A stretch of DNA of 64,000 bases from Desulfatibacillum alkenivorans DSM 16219 (GTDB lineage: Bacteria > Desulfobacterota > Desulfobacteria > Desulfobacterales > Desulfatibacillaceae): positions 1 through 64,000 of the forward strand of contig NZ_FQZU01000028.1 of NCBI RefSeq assembly GCF_900142135.1. The letters run 5' to 3'. Shown here piece by piece: positions 44,277 through 54,100 of this stretch; the stretch's first letter is position 1; each line of letters begins with the position of its first letter. Both the position numbers and the translations under genes were made by a program. The notes beneath the pieces were generated by a model, which ran no database searches, was not told where the DNA came from, and saw nothing but the letters and a program-made list of their open reading frames with translations.

Positions 44277-45323
44277 ATGGCATATACTCTCAACAAAAGC
44301 ATAGACGAGTTGCAGGTTGCTGTTGTTGGCGGAGGAAGCTGGGGCACGGCCCTGGCCCAGTTATTGGCCTCCAAGGGCTATAAGACCTCTTTGTGGGTTC
44401 TGGAGGAAGAAGTCGCCGAGTCCATAGCCAAGGAGCGGGAAAACAAGGTGTTTTTGCCGGACATCAAATTGTCCGAAAACATCACTCCCACCCTGGATCT
44501 GGAAGAGGCCCTGAAAGACAAGGACATGATCGTCAGCGTGGTTCCCTCGGAATGGCTGAGGGAAACCGCCCTGAAAATGAAGCCCTTCATCAAGCCGGAA
44601 ACCCTGGTGGTTTCCGCCACCAAGGGCATTGAAATCGGCACCCGCCTGACCATGTCCGGCATCCTGCGGGAAACCCTGACTCATGTTCCCCGGGAGAATA
44701 TATGCGTTATTTCCGGACCCAGCTTCGCCAAGGAAGTGGCTAAGGGCATGCCCACGGTGGTTACGGTGGCCGCCTCGGACCCGGACGCGGCGATGACGGT
44801 CCAAGAGGCCTTCGCAACGCCTTATTTTCGGGTATACACCAATACGGACCTGCTAGGCGTGGAAGTGGGCGGAGCGGTGAAAAACGTCATGGCCATTGCC
44901 TCGGGCATTTGCGAAGGCCTGGGATTCGGCGCCAACACCCGCGCTGCGCTCATCACCCGAGGGTTGAATGAAATGCGCAGGCTGGGCCGCGCCATGGGCG
45001 CCAAGCAAAAAACCTTCAGCGGCCTCGCCGGCGTGGGAGACCTTGTTCTTACCTGCACTGCGGATCTCTCGCGCAATTACACCTTTGGAAAGAAAATCGG
45101 CCAGGGCATGAAAAGGGAGGAAATCCTCTCCAAAATGCGGATGGTGGCTGAAGGGGTGCGCTCCTCCAAGTCCGTCTACAATCTGGCGATTGAGTTGGAC
45201 GTGGAAATGCCCATTGTGGAGCAAACCTATAAGGTATTGTACGAAGACGAAGACCCGGCCAAAGCCCTGTTTAATCTCATGACCCGAAAGCTGCGCGACG
45301 AACACGACGACCAGTATGGCTAA
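44277..45323 (+). CDS. gpsA: Glycerol-3-phosphate dehydrogenase [NAD(P)+]
   Basis: The 348-residue protein makes sn-glycerol-3-phosphate from dihydroxyacetone phosphate for phospholipid synthesis. The dinucleotide-binding GGGSWGTALAQLLA lies near 18-32. VISGPSFAKEVAKG and VEVGGAVKNVMAIASGICEG contain the catalytic Lys region, and FSGLAGVGDLVLTC is the family signature. The N-terminus extends about 12 residues before the first strand. It starts 7 bases after gyrA, and its end overlaps radC by 8 bases, so the three are probably co-transcribed. Confidence 0.96.
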   Translation: MAYTLNKSIDELQVAVVGGGSWGTALAQLLASKGYKTSLWVLEEEVAESIAKERENKVFLPDIKLSENITPTLDLEEALKDKDMIVSVVPSEWLRETALKMKPFIKPETLVVSATKGIEIGTRLTMSGILRETLTHVPRENICVISGPSFAKEVAKGMPTVVTVAASDPDAAMTVQEAFATPYFRVYTNTDLLGVEVGGAVKNVMAIASGICEGLGFGANTRAALITRGLNEMRRLGRAMGAKQKTFSGLAGVGDLVLTCTADLSRNYTFGKKIGQGMKREEILSKMRMVAEGVRSSKSVYNLAIELDVEMPIVEQTYKVLYEDEDPAKALFNLMTRKLRDEHDDQYG

Positions 45324-46113
45324 ATGGGAACAAGAGGGATCTGCACCTGAAACGCTAAACGAAGCAGTCCCCAAACTGCGCGCGGCCAACCCCGGAGAGG
45401 GGCATCGAGGCAGGCTGAGGGAACGCTTTTTACAAAACGGGCTGGACGGCTTTTTGGATTACGAGGTGGTTGAACTGCTTTTGACCCTGGCGACCCCCAG
45501 GAAGGACTGCAAGCAGCAGGCAAAAGCAGCCGTTAACCATTTTGGGTCCCTAAAAGCCGTCCTGGCCGCAGACAAAGACGAGCTGCAAAAAGTCAAAGGC
45601 CTCGGCCCTGCCAATATCCTCGGCATTCTCCTCATGCGTGCGGTCGCCAAAAAACACCTGGAGTCCGAAGCCGTTCTGGCCTCCTTGCAAGAGGCGGTCA
45701 GCTCATCGGAAGACCTATACAACCTGCTCAACTTTCAGTTCGAAAACAAAAAAAACGAATGTTTTTTCATTGTGTACCTGGACGTCCGAAACCGCATTCT
45801 GGACATGGAAACCCCTTTTGAAGGCAGCCTGAATGCAAGCCATGTTTACACCAGGGAGCTCATAGACAAAGCCTTAAAAACCGGCGCCTCCGCCGTGTTG
45901 CTGGCCCATAACCACCCATCAGGCGATACAAAGCCTTCCAAAAACGACATCCAACTGACCTACACTCTGTTCACGGCGTTCCGTTCCGTGGAGATTCACC
46001 TGCTGGAGCATTTGATCATAGGAAAACAGGGAGAGTACTACTCCTTTGCAGATCACGGTTATTTGGAACGCTTCGCCAGGGAATATGACGCCTCCAGAAA
46101 AAAATTCACCTAA
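45316..46113 (+). CDS. radC: RadC-family JAB-domain protein
   Basis: The 265-residue protein has an N-terminal helix-hairpin-helix region (about 45-115, KVKGLGPANILGIL) and the C-terminal RadC/JAB fold with the metal motif LLAHNHPSGDTKPSKND, the two His and the Asp of a JAMM site. RadC was once assigned to DNA repair, but its true function is unsettled. The motif ELLLTLATPRKDCKQQAKA matches the family's GRKDVKP region in a variant form. It overlaps gpsA by 8 bases, and is convergent with the ankyrin gene 14 bases further on. Confidence 0.9.
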   Translation: MAKWEQEGSAPETLNEAVPKLRAANPGEGHRGRLRERFLQNGLDGFLDYEVVELLLTLATPRKDCKQQAKAAVNHFGSLKAVLAADKDELQKVKGLGPANILGILLMRAVAKKHLESEAVLASLQEAVSSSEDLYNLLNFQFENKKNECFFIVYLDVRNRILDMETPFEGSLNASHVYTRELIDKALKTGASAVLLAHNHPSGDTKPSKNDIQLTYTLFTAFRSVEIHLLEHLIIGKQGEYYSFADHGYLERFAREYDASRKKFT

Positions 46114-46127
46114 TCCGGAAAACGACC

Positions 46128-46955
46128 TTATTCTTGTTTGGCCTTCCGCTCCTCCACGGCGCTTTGCTTTTCCTTCATGGAGTCAACAAAGGGCGGCAGC
46201 AAAGGGTGGGCGTAGCGTGCGAGAAACAGGTTGACGATATCGGTATGGCCCAACTGGCTGGCAAACTTGAGGGCGGTCATGCCTTGTTTATCCGGGATGT
46301 GAAATTTTGCGTCCTTTTCCAGCAGCAGCTTGGCGATTTCATAATTCCCTTGTATCGAGGCCGCCATTAAGGCGTCCTGCCCCAAGCCCCCTCCCCTATT
46401 GTCGACGTCCGCTCCATACTCCAGCAGCATTTTCACCATTTCCAACCGGCCGGCGTTGGCGGCGAAAAACAGCGGCGCCTGATTAAGCTCGTCGTTCAGG
46501 TTCGGATCTGCGCCAGCCTCCAGCAGCAACTGTACGATCCTGGGGTCTTTGGAAAAAATGCTGAAATACAAGGGCGTCTGGCCCCTAAGCCCTTGGGCGT
46601 TAACAGCCGCGCCGGAAGAAACCAGGGATTGCGCAGCCTGCTCCATGCCTTTGACGGAGGCGACCATCAGCGGCGTTAAACCATGCCTTGGGGGCTGCAC
46701 ATTGACGTTTGCGCCTTGGTCAATGAGCGCAAGGGCGATTTCCTCCTGATCCGCCAAACAGGCCTGGAGCAAGGGCGAATCTCCCGCCTCGTTCGAAGAT
46801 TCTATATTGCATCCGTTTTCAAGAAGCCGGAGAACTCCTTGTAAATCCCCATTTTGGATGGCTGCGGCCATATCATCGCCGCAGGCCGAAACAGGGGATA
46901 ACGCAGCCGTGATCAAAATCAGGCTATATAGAAGGATGGTCAGGTTGGTTTTCAT
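46128..46955 (-). CDS. Exported ankyrin-repeat protein
   Basis: The 275-residue protein has a signal peptide (LYSLILITAALSPVSACG, with a possible lipobox VSAC, so it may be a lipoprotein) followed by about seven ankyrin repeats between residues 30 and 250, such as GLTPLMVASVKGMEQAAQSL and QAPLFFAANAGRLEMVKMLL. The tail is charged and helical (KEKQSAVEERKAKQE). Ankyrin repeats bind proteins. It is the last gene of the minus-strand block, separated from the LysM gene by a terminator, so it probably has its own promoter. Function is unknown. Confidence 0.85.
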   Translation of the reverse strand: MKTNLTILLYSLILITAALSPVSACGDDMAAAIQNGDLQGVLRLLENGCNIESSNEAGDSPLLQACLADQEEIALALIDQGANVNVQPPRHGLTPLMVASVKGMEQAAQSLVSSGAAVNAQGLRGQTPLYFSIFSKDPRIVQLLLEAGADPNLNDELNQAPLFFAANAGRLEMVKMLLEYGADVDNRGGGLGQDALMAASIQGNYEIAKLLLEKDAKFHIPDKQGMTALKFASQLGHTDIVNLFLARYAHPLLPPFVDSMKEKQSAVEERKAKQE

Positions 46956-46984
46956 GGCAGTCTAATTGACATGTTGCAGATAAG

Positions 46985-47022
46985 ATTAAAAAAGCCCTTT
47001 CCAGGGTCGGGAAAGGGCTTTT
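46985..47022 (-). terminator. Rho-independent terminator after the LysM gene
   Basis: On the minus strand AAAAGCCCTTTCC pairs with GGAAAGGGCTTTT (13-bp perfect stem, seven-base loop, arms 47010-47022 and 46990-47002), and the A run on the plus strand gives a U-rich tail. It lies just after the LysM gene stop. Confidence 0.85.
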
Positions 47023-47045
47023 GAAAATCATGGCGTAATCGCCGG

Positions 47046-48107
47046 TTAGCGATCAATCAACTCTTGGGTCCTGAATACGGTTCCGACATTGAAGTCCTCT
47101 TTGCTTTCAGTGATAAGCACCGTGGAGTTGTTGCTCTGGGCTATCAGCACGATTATCTTGCCCAAGGACTCCTGAAACAGGCCGTCATCCTCAAATAAAT
47201 CTGATTTGACATTCTGATCATGATAAAGCGAGTACATCTGGCCTTCTTTTAAGCCGTCGTCCGTTCCTTTATTAACGAAAACCACGTCGCCGGCCCCGAA
47301 AATCGCCGAATTGTTTTCCTCCATCACAATCCTGCCTTCCATGCCGGGAACTCCAGGCTGAATGACTATGTTGGAAGGAAGGTTGCGATAAGGCATCAAT
47401 TTATCGCCGACCATGATTGAGCGGTAGGTTTTTTCAATGACCGCTTTCATGGTTCCATTGGATATATGGGTGCAGACAGCCTCGCCAAGGATCCAGTGCT
47501 GCGTTCCAATTACGGCTTTACGGAACTTTCCATTGAAGGGATCCTTGACCTTGTCCAAGGGACGCCAGATGGTGAAACGATCGCCTTCAGCGTATTGGTC
47601 ATCCGTACTTAAGGCAACATAGATGGCGGCGCCTGTGCCTGCCATTTCCCTGCCGTCCTGGGTTTTCCTGATTTCCCCCAAAGAATCCAATTCCGGTTTT
47701 CTGATGAAGCCGGCCTTTTCTATGGCTGGATACCAATAAGCCGGCGGAGGGGGAGGCGGTTCCTCCACCACCGGTTCCGGCTCGGGCTCCGGCTCGGGCG
47801 GAGGAGGCTCTTCCTTGGGAATGTAAGCCATACCGTCTTCCACATAAATATTGATAACCGTTCCGGGCTCAATCCAATGCGGATTCTTGATATGGGGATT
47901 TTGCTTCCATACTTCCGGCCACATGGCCGGAGTGTCGAAGAATTTTTCCGAGATATCCCACAGGGTGTCGCCTTCCTGGACCGTATACTCCAGCCCCTGG
48001 CGCCAACCGATATATTCCCCTTCGTCTTGGGAAAAGGCCTGTCCGCAGAACGCGAGGACGCAAGCCAGGATAACAACTACACCAATTTTAATGGGGTTTA
48101 TACTCAT
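47046..48107 (-). CDS. LysM-domain exported protein
   Basis: The 353-residue protein has a signal peptide ending near CGQAFSQ, a LysM domain (about 40-92, YTVQEGDTLWDISEKFFDTP) that binds peptidoglycan, a Pro-Glu-rich linker and a C-terminal region of about 220 residues with beta-rich segments (GDRFTIWRPLDKVKDPFNG, GAGDVVFVNKGTDDGLKEGQ). The last part resembles domains found after LysM in deltaproteobacterial proteins but is not named by me. It lies 91 bases after the giant lipoprotein gene on the same strand, and a strong terminator follows it. It could tie a surface or pilus structure to the cell wall, which is an inference from gene order. Confidence 0.83.
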   Translation of the reverse strand: MSINPIKIGVVVILACVLAFCGQAFSQDEGEYIGWRQGLEYTVQEGDTLWDISEKFFDTPAMWPEVWKQNPHIKNPHWIEPGTVINIYVEDGMAYIPKEEPPPPEPEPEPEPVVEEPPPPPPAYWYPAIEKAGFIRKPELDSLGEIRKTQDGREMAGTGAAIYVALSTDDQYAEGDRFTIWRPLDKVKDPFNGKFRKAVIGTQHWILGEAVCTHISNGTMKAVIEKTYRSIMVGDKLMPYRNLPSNIVIQPGVPGMEGRIVMEENNSAIFGAGDVVFVNKGTDDGLKEGQMYSLYHDQNVKSDLFEDDGLFQESLGKIIVLIAQSNNSTVLITESKEDFNVGTVFRTQELIDR

Positions 48108-48198
48108 AAGCCGTTCCCTATGGATGAAAAACGATTAACTGCCGCATTTTGCTATGGAACCATCGGCATCCCTTGCGGGAGACCGATGGGTTGCAGGT

Positions 48199-51100
48199 TT
48201 ATCGATAAGTGTACGTGAGGGTTTCATTGCCGCCGTTACACCCTGGCGACTCCACAGGTTCCGTGTTGCACGAGGCGCTCTGGGTCAGAATGAATTCCAC
48301 CTTCACTATGGGATCTCCAAAGTTGATCGTATAGGTAAAGGGTATGTTGGTATCTTCATTCGTGGGATCCCGCCAGGTGCCGCCGGAGATCAAATCGTCA
48401 CCGTAAGTCTTCAGGGTGATGGTGTCGATCTCTTTGTAGTCGCCTTCCTCCAGTTTGTAGGTCCGCAACATCACGGTCGTGCCGACAATGGGCGGGTTGC
48501 CGTTGATATCCTGTACGTAGAAGGTGAATTCCACGGTTCTGGAAGAGTCTCCGACGGCCTTGACTTCCGCCCAATCGGACGTCGTCGTGGGCGTGATTAT
48601 GCTGGCGCCGCCGATGGCGTACAATGTCTCTGAGGCCTCATTGTATGCCTGGAACCCGACCTCGCCGGAGAACAGGATCACCCTTCTGGTCATGATGGTG
48701 TTGTCCAGGCCGTTCTCGCTGGCGCCCCAGTACACATCGCCGGTGGAAAGATCCGTTGTGCCGGTAGTGGTCACGCCGTCCGCAGCCTTGTACAGATGGA
48801 TGCCCTGGCCGCCTGCGAAAATCGCCTGCGGCGTTCCACCAGGCCCGGGACTATTGGAAAGGGCGATGGTGTGGATGGCGAACAGAGTCTTGTCATCCGG
48901 CGGATCGAATTGAGCCAGGCCGGTGGTTGCATCTCTCCAATCGCCGACAGGCAAGCCCGTGAGCGGATCAATGTCCACAACCTTCAGGTTGCCGACTTCA
49001 TGGTACACGTCGGAGCCTTCATAGTAGATGGTTGCTGCGTAAAGCAGTTCATTGTCCATGTCCACCACTATGTCGGTGACCGAGCTGCCGTCGTCGCGCA
49101 CCGTGTTGAAGGTAAAGGTGTCGCCGACTTCAAAGTCGATGGCGCCCGGATTGAGGGTGAGTTCCAGATACGGGCAAGTGTAAGCGCCTGCACTGATATC
49201 CACGTCAGGCTGCGCGCCGCTTACCGTGCCGACCAGGGAGAATATCCCGGCGCCCGGATTGGCGGTGGTGCATGTCAAGGTCCAGAACTCAGTCACCGAG
49301 TCGTCCGTGACGCTCATGTCGCTCAAGGTTCCGTTGCCTATGTTATCCACGTCCGCTTCAGGCGACGTAACCAGCAAGGCGCGATCCAAACCGTCGGTGT
49401 AATTATGCCACACTCCGGTTTCGCCTACGGTGTCATACACATAGATCCAAAGCCCTGCGTCCTCGGTGCCGGCGTAGATGATTTCATCGTTGCCGATCTT
49501 GGTTCCATCCAGGGTCTTGATGGTGGAGCCTTCGAAGGAGTCTTTCAGGAAGTTCCAGGTCTGGCCGCCGTTCGCAGAGCGATAAACTCCAGTCTGGGTT
49601 CCCGCGTAGATCACGGCGGTGGAGCCGCTTCCGTCCACCTTGATGATGTCCCTCACCCACTTGCCGTCGCGAACCTGAGGTCCTGCGTCAGTGCCGGTTA
49701 CGTCGTTGCTGGTAACGGTAAAGGAAACCAGCGTGGACAGATGGTTGGCTACGTAGGTGATGCTGGTTAAACCAACATGATACAGGTTAAAGTCCACCGA
49801 ATCGCAGGCATGATATACGCGGTAAGTTATGTTGCCGTCCAATGCAGTGGTGCTCATATTCGCATCCAGGCGAACCTGGGTTTGGTCGATGACCTCTACT
49901 ATGGAGTAGTTTCCAAGATCTGCTCCGGTGGCTATAACAAAGGCGTCGCCTGCCTCAAATCCGTCGCTTACAAAGGTGGCTTCGCTGGAGCGGACGATGG
50001 GGGAGCCGGCCGTGGTCTGAAGGTCTTCCGCCGTGAAAACAGGGCCGCAAACCTGAGTCAACTCCCTATCCAGGGTAATCGAAGATTCCGTGAGATCCAC
50101 GATGGTGTACACGCCGGCGTCCGAACCGGAGTTGATGGTCACGATGTCGCCGACCTCGTATCCGTCGGTCACGAAGGTTGAACCGGAGGCGTTGATGACA
50201 GCCGATCCGTAAACGGAGAATCCGTTGGTCACGTTCGACCAGTAAGAGTTGTCCGAGGCGGTGCTGTATCCGGTCTGCCTGTGGTAAGCCTTGTAAGACA
50301 CACTGTTTTCATTATGGAACAGCGTGTAGTTAAGGCCCGTTTCTTCCACGACGACCGGAGCGACGTTTTCCTGCAGCAACAGCGTCTTTTCACTCAGCAC
50401 GCCCAGAATGGAATAGGCGCCCGTGTAAGATCCCGACTCGATGAGCAGGATGTCGTCGGCTTTGAAGCCGTCGGTCAGGAAGGTTGCCGTATCCGAGTAG
50501 AAAACAACCTGATTGGAGCCGTTTTTGCGGTACACGCCGTTGTTGTTCTGATCGGGGTTGGCCTTTCCGTAGAACAGCATGTAATCCACGTCATTTGCGG
50601 CGGTGGTCATATTCGCGTTTAGCACCAGGGAAGAGGCGCTTGCCAGGCTGACCACGGTGTACGCCCCGAGATCATTCCCGCTGGTGAGAGCGACGTAATA
50701 CCCCGCTTCAATGAGGTCGTACAGATCCGTATTGGGCAAGGATATGGTAGCCGAGCCGACAGCGGTCTGGGCGTCGTTGCCGGTGATGGGATCTGCGTAG
50801 GTTGATGTAAATGCTTTGTCAAGGTAAACCGTGTTGTTGTCCACCACGGTGTTAATAATGTACATTCCGATGTCGTCGCCGGAAGTGATGATGAGTCTGT
50901 CGTTTGCTGCAAATCCTTCATCAACAAACTTGGCGGTTGCGGAGGTGAACACCACCTGGCCTGAAATCTGTTGGCCGTCGCTGCCGTCCATAACATCCCC
51001 AACCGTAGCGGTGAAGTCAGCATCCAGGGTTAACTGGGTCTCGCTGTCCACACTCTGAATGGAGTATGTTCCGGCATCGTTGCCGCCAAAGATGGTGATG

Positions 51101-54100
51101 GAGTCTCCGGCTTCAAAGCCTGAGGCGTCAAAGGTCGCTTCGCCGTCCACCAAGACTGCCGAGCCGCCCTGGACCGAAGCTCCGCCCGTGGTGACAGCCC
51201 CCGGGGAGGTGTCATGGTTCAAGGCGGTGTTCAACTGGATTTCCGTCTCGCTCACCACGCTGGCCACGGTGTAGGTTCCGGCGTCGTCGCCCGTAGAAAT
51301 GACGACCGTGTCGCCCGCTCCGAAATCATTGGTCTGGAAGGTGGCGGACGCGGAGGTCAGTATATCGGACCCGTTGGCCGTGACGCCGTCATCAGCCGAG
51401 AAAGACTTAAGGGCTGAAGAGAGCCCCGCCTGGACCCAGGTGATATTGGGTTCCGCAGAGCCGTCCAGGGTGTACCAGAGGCCGTTGCTCTGGGTGCCGA
51501 CCCAGACCCAATCCGAGCCGCCGCCGTCGCAAAGCACCGAGGTGACTTCAGAGTTCCTGTTAAAGCATCCGAACACTTCTTCGGAATTGTTGCTGTTCCA
51601 TTCGTTACCGCCGCTGAGGCTCCTGTACAAGGCGCCGTCTCCGTTGTAGCCCGTGGCTGCAAACACGGTGTTTGCATCATCGGGATCCACGCACACGTCG
51701 TTAACGTAGGGGTCGAGCCACGCTCTTTGCCTGGTGCTTATGCCGCTAGGTATGGACACGTTCGTCCAGGAGGCGCCTCCGTCGTTAGACTTGTAAACGC
51801 CGCCCCCGTTGGTGCCGATGTACATATTGGTGTCCGGGCTTGTGGGGCTGAATGCCATGGAGGTAACCTGGGTGGTTCTGCCGCCGTTGGTTGCCTCTGC
51901 AGTTACGGACACCCATCCCTGAGTGGGAGCGCTGGCTGTGGAGATCAGCGTGTCGCTGGCCTTGCCTTCACTATCGGTAAAAGCGCTGCCGCTGGCCAGC
52001 ATGCCCCCGGTGCCGTAGGTGGCGAAGAAAATCGCCGAGCCTTCGGGAATGCGGTTATTGTATTTATCGTTGGCCGTTACTTGCATCAAGTCTTCCAACT
52101 GGGTAATCTTGATGCCCGAAATATTGTTGTATTCGGGAGACATGTTCAAGCCTTCGCCAACGGGCGGTCCATTGGTGATGGTCACCTTGGAGGCCGAGAT
52201 GTTCACGGTCCGGTCGTGGTGATAGGTTGCTTTCACGTTGACCGTTCCGGAAGCCCAGCCGCTCTGCAGAATGGTGCCCACCTGTCCGCTGGAGGTCATC
52301 GCAGTGGTGGGAATGACCTGCTCCCCGCCTCCGGCGCCGTCTCCAATTTCGAAGTCAATGATATATCCGTCAGCCACCAGGTCTCCCACGGAGTCCAGGA
52401 CATTGAACACCAATTGAGAGGTGGTCTGGCCGCCGGTGCCTTTGATGTTAATGGAAGCCGGCAGCGGATAACCGCTCGCCAACTGCAGGAAGGCGGGAGG
52501 CGGCTGAATATCGATGATTGCCGACCCGGTGACTTCCACGCCGGAGGTGGTCCACTTGGCGATGACCTCCACGGTTCCGCCCTTGGTTCCGCCGGTGAAT
52601 ACGCAGGAGTTGAACTCATCAAAGTCCGGTGCAGAGGTGTTGCCCGTGGTATGGGACAACTGGCCCATGCTCAGATCGCTGAGAGTGAAGGTAACGGTTT
52701 GAGGTACTGTGATCACAGACCCGTCAGCTTTGGCCAAAAGGACGCGGATCTCCGTGGTTTCCTCGCCCGTGCCGAGCAGGGAGTTCTGCTCCACCGATAC
52801 GCTGACGCTTCCAGGTTCGTATTCCACATCCACTTCTGCCGTCCTGCCGCCGCATTCCGCCTTGATGACCGCGGTTCCCGCATTGCTGTCGGCTGTCAGC
52901 TCCACCTGGGCGATGCCGCCGGAAGTGGTGGCGCTGGTTGCGGATAGCTGGCCTCCTCCTGAGAAGATTTCAAAGTTGACGGTTGTTCCGTCCGGGGCTG
53001 CTCCGCCGCCTGACAAAGTGATGGTGGCGAAAATCGTAGCCGTGCTGGAGCCGTCAGCCGGCAGGCTGGTGGGATCCACTTCCAGACTCACACTGGCGAT
53101 GGACGGGCCGGTCAGTTCAATAATGACGTTCCCGGAGTCTCCGCTGGTGGAGGAAGCGTACACCCTGACCTGTGTGCCAGGCACGGAGGCGGGCGCCGTA
53201 TAGGTGACGCTGGCGATGCCGCCGACCGTTTGTCTGGTCAGGCTGTCCAGGCTGCCGCCGTCCTGAGTCACGGAGAAGGTTATGGTTTCGCCGTCAGCCA
53301 CCGGGTTGTCGTTGGCGTCAAGCACGGTAGCCTTGATAAGGCTTTGACTTGCGCCGTCGGCGGTCAGACTGCTGGGCGTGGCCGAAACGCTCACCTTTGC
53401 GGGAGGTCCGGGTATAAAGGATATGCTGATGCTGTCTCCAATGCCGCCGGCCACGGCATTCACCGTGGCGGTTCCCAAATTGGTGGCCGAGTACAGAAGC
53501 ACCTTGGCAACGCCGTTCACCGTGGTGACGTCATAGGACGTCTGATTGGCCACAGGCGTTGTGGAGGTGGAGTCATTCAAGGTGCCGGCGCTGGTCGTGA
53601 AAGTCACGGTGGTGCCGTCCGGCACGGCGTTTTCGTTGTTATCCAAAACCGTGGCGGTAACCAGGGCGGAAGACGCCCCGTTAGCTACAATTTCCGAAAC
53701 GCCGGAGGTTAATTCAACCGTTTCCACCGAGGCGGCAACCAGGGCGATATTCCCGGTGGCTGTCGTCCCATTGGAAGTCTTGGCGGTAACGACAGCCTGA
53801 GACCCGGCGGGCACGGAAGAAGGCGCCGTGAAGGTCACCGTTGCATAGCCCTGGGAATTGGTCTGGGCCGCCCCAGAGGACAAGGTTCCGTAATCCGCGG
53901 TAAAGTTGACCGTAACTCCTTCCACCAGGTTAAAGTTGGCGTCCCTTGCCACAACCTCGACGACGGAGGTGGACTCGCCGTCGGCCGTCAGGTTGGAAGG
54001 CGTCAGGGACAAGGACAAGGTGCTGACCTCATCCGCCTTGTAGGTGACGTCCAACTCTCCGCACACGCCCTGGACGCAGGCCGTGATACTATCCACACCC

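Noticed and set aside
42530-44374. Long minus-strand open frame (614 residues) opposite gyrA
   Set aside because: It is antisense to an unmistakable gyrA with no domain of its own. Long open frames opposite real genes are expected in GC-rich coding DNA. The same applies to the frames opposite the RND fusion (3843-5438), the RND pump (16813-18390) and valS (28530-30245).
48796-49770. Plus-strand open frames (up to 400 residues) opposite the giant lipoprotein gene
   Set aside because: They follow the composition of the repetitive minus-strand gene and show no ribosome binding site or recognised domain; the minus-strand frame has a lipoprotein signal and clear repeats.
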